Below the pieces are notes generated by a model. That model did not search any database. It was not told the origin of the DNA and saw only the letters and a list, made by a program, of their open reading frames with translations. Source: Scenedesmus sp. ARA3 (taxonomy: Eukaryota; Chlorophyta; Chlorophyceae; Sphaeropleales; Scenedesmaceae). From it: a stretch of 64,000 bases of DNA. Position numbers and translations under genes: made by a program. This document shows positions 30,078 to 43,343 of the stretch, one piece after another (position 1 is the stretch's first letter; every line of letters starts with the position of its first letter). The DNA lies in assembly GCA_004335835.1 (NCBI GenBank), contig RWJK01001784.1, forward strand, positions 35,677 through 99,676. Direction: 5' to 3'.

Positions 30078-30642
30078 GGCTGCTGCCTTTGCTGCTGCTT
30101 CTGTTGCGAGGCGCAGGACTGTGAGCTGGCTCTGCTGCTGCTGCTGCTGCTGCTGCTGGCACTGCTGCTGGTGCTGCTGCCAGTGCTGGCTCCTGCACTG
30201 CCCGTAACCAGACTATATGCTACAGTGCTTGCGAGTGCTGGGGTTGCGGGCACTTCTAGTGTCGCACGACGATGTACTGGTGTTCAGTGCAGGTGCAAGC
30301 AGCAGCAAGCGAGAGCGTTGATGTGATGTGTTTGCTGGCTGTTGTTGAGCAACGCTAGAAAAGCATATGTGTCTGCAGTAGCAATGAGTAGCAATGAGGA
30401 TGCCGCAGATCATTCAGGTTGAGTGAGGGCCAACCCTGGTTACACACCCGTCAAAACTGTCACTCACGACACTGCTGATGGATACTTGCACGTTCAAGTT
30501 CAAGATATGCTTCTTTTTTTGATTCATCGTAATATCACGCTCGCAGTGTGCCGAGCCCGCCCTCTGCAGTGACGAAGTTCCTATTGTCGCCCTCTTTCAA
30601 GGCTCATATTTGCTGGTGCATTAAATTTGACAGTTTACAGTC
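30078..30642. promoter_or_regulatory. Divergent intergenic region between S21 and TTC4
   Basis: Two start codons face outward across 565 bases. It has an A/T-richer stretch near 30505-30535 and CTG runs at its left end that probably belong to the S21 5' UTR. No named element is visible. Confidence 0.4.
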
Positions 30643-33600
30643 ATGTCAGACTCAGATAGCGAGGACATCACGCCCTCGCAGCCAGTAAATGACAGTGCCG
30701 ACCTGCCAGCACTGTTCTGGGACTCCATGCCCGACAATGCAGAAGAGCATCCTGATTACATAGCAATGAAAGCATTAGAGGAAGAGTCAACGCCGGAGGA
30801 GCGTGCTGAGAACTTCAAGGTCAGCCTGGGGCTTGCATGTGTACTGCTGCTGCCAGTGCCAGGCAGTAGCAGCGGCGGCGGCAGCAGCAGCAGCGACGCC
30901 AACAGCAGCAGCAAATGCTATGGCAGCTTGAGCACGAAAACACTGTCGTGAGCTCACTGTGCTACAATCACCAATGGCTGGTATAACGAGAGCTGTCTTT
31001 GGAAGGGTTTGCTTTGAGCAGTGGGTCAGCAACAATCCGATGGGCTGTTGCTTGAAGCGGAGCCTGCCAAAATGATGAGAGCGGCAGCAGCAGCAGCAGC
31101 AGCAGCAGCCACCACCACTGCCACAACCATATGCCACCTTCAGCAGCTGTAGCAGGGCCCTTATCAGCAGCACTAGCAGCGAAAATCGCTGCCAGGGCTT
31201 GTGTTGTGGAGCCGCAGCACGCCAGTAGGCAGTCAGCTAGCAGGTGCTACATCTGTGTGTTCCATCGATCTTGACGCTACAGTAAGCAGGGTTGAAGTCC
31301 AGCAGCAACTGTTGTATATAGCATACACACATGCACAAAGCGTTGTTATGACGCATCTGCTTGTAAAGCACATTGTCACCTCAACTTTTTGTACGCTGCT
31401 GCTGCTTCTGCAGCAACAAGGCAACAACAAGCTGCGTGTAGGGCTCAAGTCAAAGAACCGCCTGCTGCTGCGGGAGGCAGTGGAGGCGTACACTAAAGGC
31501 TTGGCACTTAAGTGCAGCGACACACAGGTGAGGGGCTTGCCCTGGCTCTTTCAAGGCATGCATTTACAGCAGCAGGCTCAATTGTGAGGCAGCTTGCTGC
31601 ACAACATGAGCATGGCAGTCAGAAGTGCAGTAGACTGCTGTGCAGCAAGTGTGTTACTGAGACGCTCACAGCATGCACGCCAGCGGCAGCAGCAGCAGCA
31701 GCTGTCCCACAGCGATCCCCTGCACCCTCACATTTGACGTGCTTCTGCCAATGCTGTGCTGCGTGTTGCTGCAGCTGAATCTGGCGCTGCACAACAACAG
31801 GGCACACGTGCACTCGCTGCTTGGTGAGCAGCCTGGCAGCAGTAGGGGCCGCTGCAGGCAATAGCAGGCTGCTGTGTGGCAGTCAGATTGCAGTTCGCAT
31901 GTAAGCATTTGTCATCATCAGCAGCTGTGTGGCAGTCGTCCCAGCAGAGGTTGTGCAATGCAGGGTGTGCAGCAGCAGGCAGCTCAATAGGTTAGGAAAG
32001 CAGTGTGCTTGTTCTGCCTCGCTCCAGCCGGCCACTGCTACAAATCAAGCATGCTTGAGCATGCTTGAGAAGCGCGCATTTTGTCACTGCAGTGCCATCC
32101 TGGTTGCAGGAAACTGGCGCAGCGCCTTGCAAACTCAAACACCACCCAGATTTATCTTCAACACTGCCGTTCACGCAACATACATTGCACAGCTCAACTC
32201 CGGCACCTGCCTTTCCTGTTACGATGCTGCCATCTTGCTTCAGGAAACTGGCGCAGCGCCTTGCAGGACAGCCAGGCGGCCCTCCAGCTGGAGCCCGCCA
32301 GCATCAAGGCAGTGTTCAGGGGGGGCCGCGCTGCGCTGAAGCTGGGGCAGTGGGATGTGTGCGGGCAGTTGCTGCAGCAGGGGCTGGCGCTGGAGCCTGA
32401 GGCAGCGGAGCTGCTGCAGATACAGCAGGTGAGCTGGCAGGGCAGGGCTTCATAAACAGTAGTGCAGCAGGTGAGTAAGTGGGACAGTTGGGGGCAGCTG
32501 CTGCAGCAGGGGCTGGAGCTGGAGCCCGAGGCAGCGGAGCTGCTGCAGATACAGCAGGTGAGGTGACGCTGCTTATCACGTAGTGCAGCAGTGTTGTTCA
32601 AACTATGCGGGATTGGCTGCATGCTATGCAGTAGCAAGTCAGATGCAGCTGCCACATCGGTAGTTGAGTAATGTGAGATGGTACGGTTGAGGCGCTATTT
32701 GGGGGCCCGTGCCGCGCTGAAGCTGGGGCAGTGGGATGTGTGCGGGCAGCTGCTGCAGCAGGGGCTTGAAATTGAGCCTGGGGCTGCGGAGCTGCTGCAG
32801 ATACAGCAGGTGGGCCAGCACTGCTTATCAAAAAGTGTATGCGGGCTGTGTTCAGTGTATGCACGATTGGCTGCATGCTATGCACCAGCAAGTCAGATGC
32901 AGCAACCACATCAGTAGTTCAGCAGTTTGGGATGTTACGGTTGAGGTGCTGTTCAGGGGGNNNNNNNNNNNNNNNNNNNNNNNNNNNNNNNNNNNNNNNN
33001 NNNNNNNNNNTGCGCTGAAGCTGGGGCAGTGGGATGTGTGCGGGCAGTTGCTGCAGCAGGGGCTGGCGCTGGAACCTGAGGCAGCAGAGCTGCTGCAGAT
33101 ACAACAGGTGAGCTTGCGGGGCAGGGCTTCATATAGAGTAGTGCAGCAGGTGAGTAAGTGGGACAGTTGGGGGCAGCTGCTACAGCAGGGGCTGGAACTT
33201 GAGCCTGAGGCAGCAGAGCTGCTGCAGATACAGCAGGTGGGGTGCCCGTGTCTGAGAAGACACAACCCGTGTCTCGATCCATGCACTATTCGATACATGC
33301 ACTATTCGATACATGCACTATTCCATGCATGCACTATACGACACCTACCATGCCGCGCTGGACCGCAAAGCTCCTGCAAGTAGCATGTTTCAGTAGCTGC
33401 ATTGTGTTGCTTTACACCAAGGGTGTTGCTCAACAGTGCGACACCTTGGTGTTTGTCACGTACTGCCTTGCAGGAGCTGGCAGCCTCCCGCAAGCAGCAC
33501 GAAGATCAGCAGGCAGCACAAGCAGCAGCACGCGAGGCAGCACTCGCTCCCTCGCGCAAGCTTGCAGCCACAATCGTACTCAAGGGTTACCGCCTCACTT

Positions 33601-34522
33601 TGCCGGAGGTGCATGTGGGGTCCAAGCAGCCGTATGTAGACAAGCAAGGGGCGCTGCACTGGCCCGTGATGCTGCTGTACCCGGAGACCGGGCAGCAGGA
33701 TGTGATTGAGGACTGGCATGAAGAGGATCTAGTGGCAGAGCACCTAGATGTGGTGAGTGGGGTGTGGCACTGTTGCTGTTAATGACGGAGAGTTTGCAGT
33801 GTGATATGGAAGAGTGTGCGAGCAAAGCGGGTGCCGTATGTGTGTAGTGTACTGCCAGGGTGCTGAGCTAGCAGCTCCAGCTGATGAGGTGAAGAGACAG
33901 TGGGGTTTCTTGCAAATAACGTCCCATCTGTGTGCGTGAGGCATCGATTTTGCAACACATGCTGACTTCACTGCTGCTGCTGCTGCTGCTGCTGCAGATG
34001 TTTGGCCCCGATGCGCCTTCCATAGACTGGGACACTGCTGGGGAGTACAGCAGGCAGCGCGTGCAGCTCTACTACCTCAGCAACGCAGGGCAGCCACTAA
34101 AGCAGGTGCGCACAAAAGCACCAGGCAGGCAGGCTGATGTCCTGTGCTGGATCAGATTGAAACCCACGTTGTGCTTGTTTTGAGCCCTGCTGACTGTCAT
34201 GATGCAGGACATTCCTTGCTTTTAGATTGTATCCTCTTCACTAGTACCTGTCTGCTGCTGCTATGTTCAAACTACGTTCTTGCCGCAGGACCAGCTCGTT
34301 GATGCGCTGCATGGCAAATGGCCAGAGCGGGACCCCCAAGCCGGCCCCAAGCGCTACGGCAGCAGCAGTAGCCACTGGGTGCCTGTGGATGAGAGCCTCA
34401 GCTTGCGGCAGGTGCTGCTGGCACCAGATCATGTGATACCTGGCGTGCCGCTGTTCTGGGTGCTGGCACGGGACACGCAGTACCAGGCACGGTTTCTAGC
34501 TGAGGAGCTGCGGCGGTTTTAA
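30643..34522 (+). CDS. TTC4/CNS1-like Hsp90 co-chaperone (TPR protein)
   Basis: Seven exons: 30643-30819, 31414-31527, 31775-31823, 32244-32428, 33474-33752, 33998-34105, 34289-34522; 381 residues. The acidic N-terminus (DSDSEDITPSQ, then LPALFWDSMPD, AEEHPDYIAMKAL) matches TTC4. Three TPRs follow: QQGNNKLRV...YTKGLAL, LNLALHNNRAHVH, and NWRSALQDSQAALQLEP with FRGGRAALKLGQW. A helical linker (ELAASRKQHEDQ) leads to the C-terminal 'wheel' domain: LHWPVMLLYPETGQQD, DWHEEDLVAEHLDVMFG, YYLSNAGQPL, IPGVPLFWVLAR. Cns1/TTC4 bridges Hsp90 and Hsp70 and is essential in yeast. Exon 4 is surrounded by partial copies of itself and an N gap, so the choice of donor at 32428 rests on phase and completeness. 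Confidence 0.9.
32098..33240 (+). repeat. Partial copies of TTC4 exon 4 on both sides of the true exon
   Basis: Upstream: a copy of intron end plus exon start at about 32105-32130 (GCAGGAAACTGGCGCAGCGC), 140 bases before the true one. Downstream: four copies of the exon 3' end plus donor, near 32490-32558, 32700-32811, 33011-33107 (cut by Ns 32961-33010) and 33170-33238. Each ends GAGCTGCTGCAGATAC then ACAGCAG|GTGRG or CAACAG|GTGAGC. They encode variants such as QLLQQGLELEPEAAELLQ. Confidence 0.9.
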
Positions 34523-36528
34523 GCGGTGGAGCAGGTTGTAGGTGTTAGAGCGTGAGCTGGTGGGCGGGAGTTGAAGCTGGTCAGCCTCACACGGTGTGCA
34601 CATCATGCCAACTGGTGTGTGCAAAAAACACTTGTGTGTGCTGGGTGATGGATGGCACTGCAGTGCCACGGCACGCGTGTGCTGGGCTAGGCACTGCCCA
34701 GTTGGCAACACACTGGTTGTGCATTTACGGTTGTGCATTTACCATGCCTGAAACTGTCATTTTTCACTGGTGACGGATGCGCTTGGCCCACCCTTCAATG
34801 TCGGCACTGACAGTGACAGTGGCAGCGACACCGGCTGGCGTTGTAGACTACAACTTGTAGTGTTGAGCGCACCATCTCCGCATGCGCTGCGCATGCATGG
34901 CATGCGGCCACGCCATTGAGTCAGGAGTCGGGATGCATGCATGCGCACGACCCTGCCAGGCGCTGGCACTGCAGAATTTGGCGGGGGTCTTCTGGCTCAG
35001 CATTGCTTGAAGATGCGCAGCTGTGCATGACCAGCGTCCTTTGGATCCTGGCTTTGTCTAGAATTCGCCATTTTACTGCACTGCACTGCAGTGCCACTGA
35101 GTGGCACTGCCGCGGCGGCAGTGCTGTCTTGACAAGTAGACCGTGTGGGCGCTAGCCCCTACAGCAATGCAAGAGCTGTGCACCTGCCTGACTCACGTGT
35201 CAAACATATCTTATGATTCTTTTGTAAGGTCACCTTCCTGGCCATGGTGACGGTCACCGGTTTCACTCCACAGAGGAGTCAAGGCCATTTCCAGAGCGCT
35301 CAGCCCTGCTGCACTGAAGGCCGCATGTGAATCGATTTTTTAATATGACTTGCAGCGTCTCACACGTGCTGGTGGATGCTCTTGGCTCTGCGCGTCTCTT
35401 TCTCACTTCAACGAGACGAGACGAGACCAATGAAAGTACGAGACCAGGCTGGCCATCGCAGTTGGTAACAGCGGTTGCACACTTGTGCGTTTTATCATGT
35501 AATTGTTCATTTGACAGCGGTGTAGCACTGCTCAGCAATTGATGAGCTAATTCGGTTGGCCAGTGTCATGGCTGAGGCAGATCCAACGAGCACCCTGCCA
35601 TAATAGTAGTGAATTTGCTTCAAGTGCTTTGAGATCAATGCTTGCAGAATCGTTGTCACGGTCACAACGACGGAGACTAGCCTCCTGGGCAGTCACTAGC
35701 AGTCCCACCGGTGATGAACTGGATAGAACACAGCTGTGATACCCTGAAAGCTTCCATGTGCCATCCTAAGGGACTCACGACATTATTACTTGGGCCTCCT
35801 TGAACATTCAATGGTTTGAATGCGAGAACGGGCTGGTGTAACTTGTGGTCCCGAGCTGTAAGGGTAGGCAAGCTGCAGCCGACAAGGACGATGTTGATCA
35901 AAATTAACAACAGACGATGCCAAATTGCAACGAATCAGTGCAGCCTGTGCTGTCGGGCAGGCATGTAACAACCACCTGCCCTGTCGGGCTACAACTGAAG
36001 GATGCAGCCTCAGCAGCTTCTCAGTTCCAGGGAAGGTTGGGAGCTCCACATTTTGGTGTTGGTTCATATCTATCATCTAAGAATTGATCACCAGCTAGGG
36101 ACAAGCAGGATAAAGGTAGAGGCGTCCGCTCTCTCTTTTTAAACGCGCCAGAGCCCCGCAGAGGACAATTTGCTTGAATTCTGTGAGTATTTTGACAGGT
36201 TTGATAACCTGTTTCTTTGCTATGGGCTGAAGACAGCCAAGTTTGCTTCTTCGTATGTTTTCAACATGTGCTGCTGCTAGGGGCCTGCAGCAGGTTGCTG
36301 TTCCCCTGCATCAGGCTTTTCGTATACACCTTAGTTGAATTATGTGTTGCTGCTCCAGTCTGTGATGATCATTCGCATGTCAGGCAGTTTTGGCTGCAGG
36401 CCGATTGACCGCTTCAACCACCGATAGTTCTGCATGATCTTGCTGGCAACGCAATATTCAATGCATATGTAGCCTTTTGACGTTGCATTGCTTGTGTGTG
36501 ATTCTACTCCAGGTGCTTTCCCGCCAGA
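34523..36528. other. Intergenic region before the expansin-like gene
   Basis: Two kilobases with no recognisable coding. It holds a dispersed element (34995-35076), a related short piece at 34730-34767 (TGTGCATTTACCATGCC, AAACTGTCA), an AGACG run at about 35412-35426, and the promoter of the next gene near its right end. Confidence 0.5.
34995..35076 (-). repeat. Dispersed ~80-bp element, minus orientation
   Basis: Reverse complement reads AAAATGGCGAATTCTAGACA, AAGCCAGGATCCAAAGGACG, CTGGTCATGCACAGCTGCGC, ATCTTCAAGCAATGCTGAGC, the cleanest match to the 17731 copy. Confidence 0.8.
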
Positions 36529-37883
36529 ATGGGCCTGCTCGCAGTTTGCCTGCTGGCGCTTGCTGCAGCAGCATCTGCCGGTTCTCCCTGCAGGGAGGTG
36601 CCCACAGTCAACGGCGTTGACCAGTCGCCTTCGGACCCAAACATGTACGGCAAGTGTTCGTCAGCCATCGAGTCCCACCTGAGGCCCCAGTCCCACTGGT
36701 GCAGAAATGGCAGGATGGGATCATGGCCTACATGGCCAACTAACCGTGCCAAGCAGTGCATGAAGTTTGGGCGTGCCTCCATCTACCGCGGTCCAGTGTA
36801 TGGCTCCTCGCCACAGCACCTGGCTGCCTGCAATAAGGTGCTGCGTGGGGACAATGACTACGCAATGGTAGCAGTCAGCACAAAGTACCTGAAGACGTAT
36901 CAAGGCGGCTGGGCTGGCGACAAGGGCGCGTGTGACAGGTGCATGTGTGTGCGCATGCATGGCGGCGATGATGACTACAACAAAGGCATCCAGAAGGAGA
37001 ACGCCCGCAAGCACTTGGGGCTTACGTTTTTGGCCAAGGTGTGTGAGCTGTGGCAGCAACAGCAGCAGGGTCAGCAGCAGCAGCTTGAAGCACCAGCAGT
37101 AGCAGCTTGGGTAGCAGTCGCTGGCAGGTGCTGGTGAAGAATCCAGCAGCTGCTGCATGTGCCACAGCAGTAGCAGCCATGTACCACCAGCAGCAGTGTG
37201 CTTGCAGGAAATGCAGCAGCAGCAGCAGCATTTGAAATCAGGGTGCAGCAGCATTAGCAGCTACAGGCTACTGCAATGTAACTGCTACTTTGCATAGCAC
37301 TGCCTGCATCCACGTGTTGCACGCTCATGCTGTACAAAACAAAGCTGTAGCACAGCATGCTGCAATGCAAGCCTCAGTGCTGTTTTGCAGCAGCCCCGCA
37401 CAGCTAAACTATATATCTCATGCTTCCTGCTGCACTGCACTGCCCCTGCCGCGTCTGTCCTGCCTCCTTATAACACCACAACCAAAACCGCAGGTTGGCG
37501 ACCGTTGCTCCGAGTGCCCAGATGATCACATCGACATCTTGCAGGACAGGCCCTTCTCCTGGGCTCCTTTCGACCCCAGCAACCGCCAGAACAACCAGTG
37601 GGCGCCATATGTCAACGCCAAGGATGGCTACCGTGGGTTCAGGGACCCCGATGCTATGCGCGGCACTGCCATTTCACCAGAAAACGTCGGCACCTGGACT
37701 GCCGACTGGCAGTGGGTGCCGTGCCAGCAGTTCAGCCACGATAAGTGTGCAGGGCTGATGCGTTCTATGGGTTACAACAATGTGTGGACGCCCAGCTGGG
37801 AGAGCGGGATTGACAGCTACTCATTGAGGCCTGTTTCCACGCTGAGGAGCTCCAAGGACCTGCTGAAGGAGCCTTGGAGTTGA
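36529..37883 (+). CDS. Secreted expansin-like / RlpA-type double-psi beta-barrel protein
   Basis: Two exons: 36529-37038 and 37494-37883; 299 residues. A clear signal peptide (MGLLAVCLLALAAAASAG) is followed by a Cys-rich mature protein with about 14 cysteines. The double-psi beta-barrel signature is KGACDRCMCVR (about 134-144) with GDRCSECPDDHIDI (172-185), which spans the intron; compare GKC.KC..V and VVDRCPEC..NHIDLS in expansin-like proteins. The region between contains YAMVAVSTKYLKTYQGG, the usual start of the barrel (VALS...). The family loosens or modifies polysaccharide walls in plants or cleaves peptidoglycan side glycans in bacteria; the catalytic Asp may be the D of HID. A role in the algal cell wall is inference. 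No carbohydrate-binding module is visible after the barrel. Confidence 0.75.
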
Positions 37884-40800
37884 CCGTTGACTTGGGTTTG
37901 ACCAGGTCAAAGTTTGACCATATCATGGAGTTTGACTGTTTTGACTGAGCACATGTGCCCAAGCGCTGGGGAGCGATTGCCGCCGCCAGCTGCTGCATGG
38001 TACAAGGTTACAGGGTACTGCTTGACTACTTTGCATTAGCTGTTGCTAGTTTTTGCATACAATACCAGAAACATGGTGCAGCAGCAGCATTAACCAGTAC
38101 AGCAGTGCTGGTGTGCGCTGCGCCGCTACTTAGTGCTCGTTGTCAGGAACCGGCTGCCGGCCAGGCAGCCAAGTGTTGTGTTTCGAGTCTCAGCACCTGG
38201 GTTTAGGGGCTGGGTTTAGGCCTTGTACACTGTCAAAAGTTGGTAGTCATAGTGACCTCGTGCTGTATGCCAGTCTTACCACGGCATTCACCCTACATTC
38301 CTAAATCAGGCCGTTCCGCCGGCGGTGCACAACTGCTGTGTTTGGCCTGCTTACTGCTTTCTGTGTTCCTGCGCCTAAGGCCTCGTCGCCTGTCAGGATA
38401 AGTGCTCCTTTGTAGAATGTGTGAGTGTGTGTGTGTGTCATCGTGTGTCTCCTCTCTGTGGGAACTGGCCGCTTGTATGTGTGTCTGAGTCCTTGCGTGT
38501 GTATCTTCTGTGTAGGAACTGGCCGCTTGTATGTGTGTGCGTGTTTTGTTGGGGGACTCATTGCCACGTTGTACCCAGAGCTGCTGTCAAGCCAAATGCG
38601 CAGCAGCAGCTCCAAGTGGCTTCCTTTGGGAGTATCATGGGTAGCTGAGGGTGGTGTATTTTGACAACACGTGTGTGTGTGGCGATACTCCACTCCACAA
38701 GGGTGCTGCAAGGCGCTGCAAATCCTGCCGAGCAGCCAGCAACATGTTGTCCTGCCCGTGCATAACGGGCTAAGACGCCACAAGCTAATGTGGCAGCAGC
38801 GGCAGCTGCTGCTGCTGCAGTGTGTGGTGCAGGCAGCCTGGCGTTTGTTTGTACCTGTAGCCAGCTGGTTGACATGCGTGGCTTGACGTTTTGTGCTGTG
38901 GCGGATTTGATCTGGTTTTATTTAGTGAGGTGCTGTGAGGAGCTACTGGTTTGCGTGCATGCACAAGCGAGGTCGCCATATCATTGTGTGCCTGCATGGA
39001 TAGCAAGATAGCCGCGGGGAGCTGGACCAGCTGTGTGTGTGCGTCTGGGATGAAGGGCATAGTGTTGGGTGTTGCCAGGGGTGTGTTGCTCTACCCGCTG
39101 CTTGTATGACTGATTTATCAACCCTAAACAAGGCATAGCATCTGCCTGCGCGCCGCACAGGTGCAGCAGGGGTGCTGGAGCCTGGTATTTGATCGTTTTT
39201 TCACTTAGGATCTTCCTTACTTTGTACCTCAGCAAACTGTTCAGTTGTTGCTAGTGTTGTGAGAGGGCCGGCCTCTGCTGCAGCCTTTAGGACTGTGAGT
39301 TGAAGGCTGTGTGCGTGTGCTGCCCTGCACCAGTAGTGGGGCTTGCGTCGAAACCCCTTTCCACCCTTCTGAGGTGGTTGGTTTGACGGCTGTGGGCAAC
39401 TGCGTGGGTATGCGAGTGTGTGTGTTCTTTGAATATGAGTGTGTGTTTTGCACTGTGCCAAACCTCGTACTCACTGCCACAAACCCACACCAACAGCACA
39501 TGCTGTTGGATTGCACGCCTGCTGCTGCTGCTGCTACTGTGAAACAGCATGTGCCGCTGGCTCACATTTCATTGCTGTTGACGCCCACAGCATTGCATGC
39601 TGCGTCTACCAGGTCAGCATGTGGTGCGTGCCTCACCAAAAGTGCTGCAGCTGTGGTGTTCTTTTGCATCATGCCGGTGCAGCAGTGGGTGCCCCAAGCA
39701 CAAACATGCGCTGCGTGGGCTGGAAAATTGGCACAGGTTTTCTGCTGTGGGCTGAGTGGGGTGCAGCGGTTGGATGCGTCCTCAGAGAAGGGTGTTGCTG
39801 CGCAGCTCAGGCATCGCTGCTGCTGCTTGCTTTGTGCCTGGTTCCTGCTGACGCTTTTGGTGGAAGCTGTTGACGCGACAAAGCCAGGCTTGCTGCTGGT
39901 GCTGTCTGTGCTGCTGCGGATATGTGCCATGTCATGAGCACTGGAAGATGCATCCTTGCTTTGAGCTGACTGATTTCTTTCTGGCTGTGGTGGTCCTGCC
40001 GGGCGGCGAGTGTTGCATAGCAGCGTTGCAGCTCCTGCAGACAGGGCTGGACACTGCACACAGTTGATGAGCGGGTGGTGAGGGTGAGCTTCCTGCAAGT
40101 TCCTGCAGGTGTGACGGATGGACCCTGCTTGATCCGTGGTGGTGATGCATGACGGCAGAGGAGTTTTAGGGTGACGCTTTTGGTATTGGTGATGGCGCAA
40201 CAGGGGCTTGACAGAGGCCTTTGCGGATTGCCCAAACCCGGTTGTTGGCTGCTTCCAAGGCAGTGGATTGGTGAAGCTTTGCTTGCTGCTGCATGGTGTG
40301 GACCGGAAGTGAATCTCTTTGCATGGCAGCAACCTAATACAGAAGCTCGAGGCTGGGCGGTGTGCATATTACTGTTACAATCATTGTGAGTGTGTGCAGG
40401 CTGCCGTGCTGCTTCTGACTATGTTGGATGGTACAGCAAGCAGCACTGTGTGTGACCAGATGGGCCTCAGCTGCCTGTGCAGGCGGTCATGGGCAAGTGC
40501 ATGAGCTGCATGGTGTGACTGGTTTTGAATATTGTTACAAATATGTACCTTGCTGCATGTGTATCTGCTGCTTTATTGCAAGGCAGATTGCAGAGTGGAT
40601 TTGTGCAGGTGCTGGTGCAAGCAGTGAAGCGCATGTGAGGGCAAGCCGGCAGCCTGCTGCTTTGCAGCAGCACAGCTGTCGCCTTGCAAGGACTGCCTGT
40701 GTGCTGGAGACGGTTTTGTACAGCCTGACCATGGCTGTATGTGCAGTTGGCCGGTCCTTGTGCTTGACTGTACTCAGGACAACAGCTGGTTGTGGGCTCT

Positions 40801-42064
40801 CCCAGCTGCAGAACGCATGACGCATCAGTTTCGTTTTTTCAATTAAAAACACATGGCTGCGCTGCTGCTGCTGCTGTTTTGGACAGTCCTGTGCATGCTG
40901 ATTGGTGTGCAGACACGGCAATTTCATTCGGCTGTTCGGGCTGGGCACCTGGTGGTGTGCGTGTACATCATTGTGCTGTTCTGCTGTGCCGCATCAGCAT
41001 GATGCCAGGACAGTGTCCAGCTGCTCAGGCTGCAGTATGTCTTGCGTGGAATTGTGTGTATGCCGCGCGCGCGTAATCAAATGCTGCCACAGCACGTACG
41101 GCTGTTTGTCAGCTGTCAGCTGAAGGCCGTGTTATTGTTTATGCATCGAAGTGTCAGGCCAGCGCACTGTTCAGCGCTGAATTGCTGCTTTCGTGCTGTT
41201 CCTATCAGCCTTCAAGGCAGGGCAAGTTGCCCGTGGTGCTGCTCGTAGGCCGCACGTTTGAACTGCTTGCTACGCATCATGCATCATCATGCATGCTGTG
41301 ATAGCACATGATACCGCGCTCGCGTGCATGTGCCATGGCGACCAGATGTAACAGTCCTCGTCTTTGCTTGGTTTCAATGCGAGAAGACCCATAATAACAC
41401 TGACATCAGAGCCATGGTGACTTACAGCGTACATCTGTCACAGCACCATCATGTAAGCGCGCTTGCCCGCGCCAAAGGATAGTGCCAATTGGATCATGCA
41501 TGGATCATTCCAATACAACAGCCAGCATGCTCGCCAGCACTGCTGACCGGCATGGCCAGGAGCTATGCTGTATGTGCGACACGCCGCATGCAACTCACAG
41601 GTGATCTCAACAAGCACCCATGCTCGCCTAGCAACACTGTTGCTGTACACCGAGGTTACACAGGCAACAGCATCAGCCGTTGGCCGCCGGGCAACAGCAC
41701 CAGCCGCAACATAGCTGGCAACGGCATCAGCCCCAACGGGACACACCACAATATGCCTGGGCTGCAGTGTATACCCTGCTGTCCGTACAGCAGGCTGTAC
41801 GGACATACTAGTGTACCTCTCACAGAGCCCTGACCTATATATATACTGTGTGGAGAAGGACACCTTCAACTTCGTAGGGTGTGCAAGTGCAATGGGGGCT
41901 TGCTTCGCCTCGCAAATTCGGCTCAACACCTCCCCTCAACTCAATCTCACTGAGCGAGCCGGAGGCACTGCCCGGTGCATACCCATCATCATCTTCTGCT
42001 GCATTGAGGAGAGACCCATGATATCATTGAACTTGGTGCCACGGTCAACAGCACAATATTCAAC
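37884..42064. other. Gene-poor region between the expansin-like gene and NCBP3
   Basis: About 4.2 kb in which I can support no gene. The left end holds repeated TTGACC/GGTCAAA motifs (37884-37945). A short tandem (GGAACTGGCCGCTTGTATGT) occurs at 38460-38480 and 38515-38535. Open frames of 200-256 codons on both strands at 39311-39937 and 39562-40332 have no domain, and their composition follows the base content. A TTACA (TGTAA on minus) at 41656-41660 could end NCBP3 transcripts. Confidence 0.5.
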
Positions 42065-43286
42065 TCAGTCTTCACTGAGTGAGCCAGAGCCACTGGTCGA
42101 TGCACTATCATCATCCTCTTCTGCTGCATCCCCTTCAGGCTGCGGCACCTCCAGCCATGGCAGATCCTCCTCTGCTGCTCTCCGCGCCGCATCGCGCTGC
42201 TTGAGCTGCTCGCGCAAGTCACGTGCCGCGTCAGGATCCAGCTCCTCCCCGCCACCTGCTGCTGCTGCTGCTGGGTCCTCCTGCACAGCGGCACACCAGA
42301 CAGCAGGGCAGCACGATCATAAACAACAGCATGCAGATCCACAACAGCAAACTGAAGGGCCAAACGGAATGTTTTGGGGAGATAGAGCGGCAGGCCGCAA
42401 CAAGAGGTACGTTCTGCCAGGTTGAAGGCCCATTGAAGGAGCTTTAGCAGATTCAACACAGTCAATGCAAACCTGCTGCGGTGATGATACTGTGCTGTGC
42501 AAATTGCATGCCCATCCCAGAACAGTACCCACTATGCACCATCGCAGATCAGAACACAAAGATGCCCTGCCAGCCAGCCCGCAACCCAGCAGTGCGCCAC
42601 AACACACCCGCAACACAATGCAGCAGCACCCTCCGCCACAAGCTCACCTCTGCATCATGCATATCATCATCACCCGGCTGCTGCGCCCGCTGCCGCACAT
42701 TCCTGCCGCCGCGCCCGCCCTGCTGCTGCTGCTGCATGTTGTCATCTCCTTCTGCATAGCCCTCCCCCCACTGCCCTTCTTCCTGCCAGTCATCTCCCTC
42801 ATATTCGCCGTGCTGCTGCCGGCCTCTGCCCCTGCCCCTGCCCCTGCCTTGCTGCTGCTGCTGCTCTTGATAGCCGTCATCCCGCCGCCGCTTGCCCTGC
42901 AGCAGAGGATTGCACACAGCGCTTCGTATTTACCTAGCACATCAGCCAACACGCGCTGCATGCTGTTTCTGAGTGCCCACACGTCTTGCCCATGTCCTCT
43001 TTGCCACCAAAACTATTACAAAGCTGCGCCAAAACTAATCAAAGCTGCAGCTTGGCACTGGCACAACAACAGCACAGCAGGCTGGGTGATCTAGGCTGCT
43101 GAAGGTGGCTGTAACAAGCGCACATGCAGCAAAAATCCCAAGCAGTTGGCGTGCGTGGCTGTGGGTAAACTGCAGTTGTGGCGTGCGCACCTTCCACAGG
43201 TATCTGCTGCGCTTCTCCGCGTGGGGGTCCTTCTGGTCCAGGTCGGTCGCCATGCGGTACATCAGCGGGATCTGTTGCAGTGGATG

Positions 43287-43343
<57 letters not shown>

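Noticed and set aside
39311..40332. Overlapping 208- and 256-codon frames on opposite strands
   Set aside because: No domain, no splice context, and amino-acid content that follows base composition. More likely chance frames in a gene-poor stretch.
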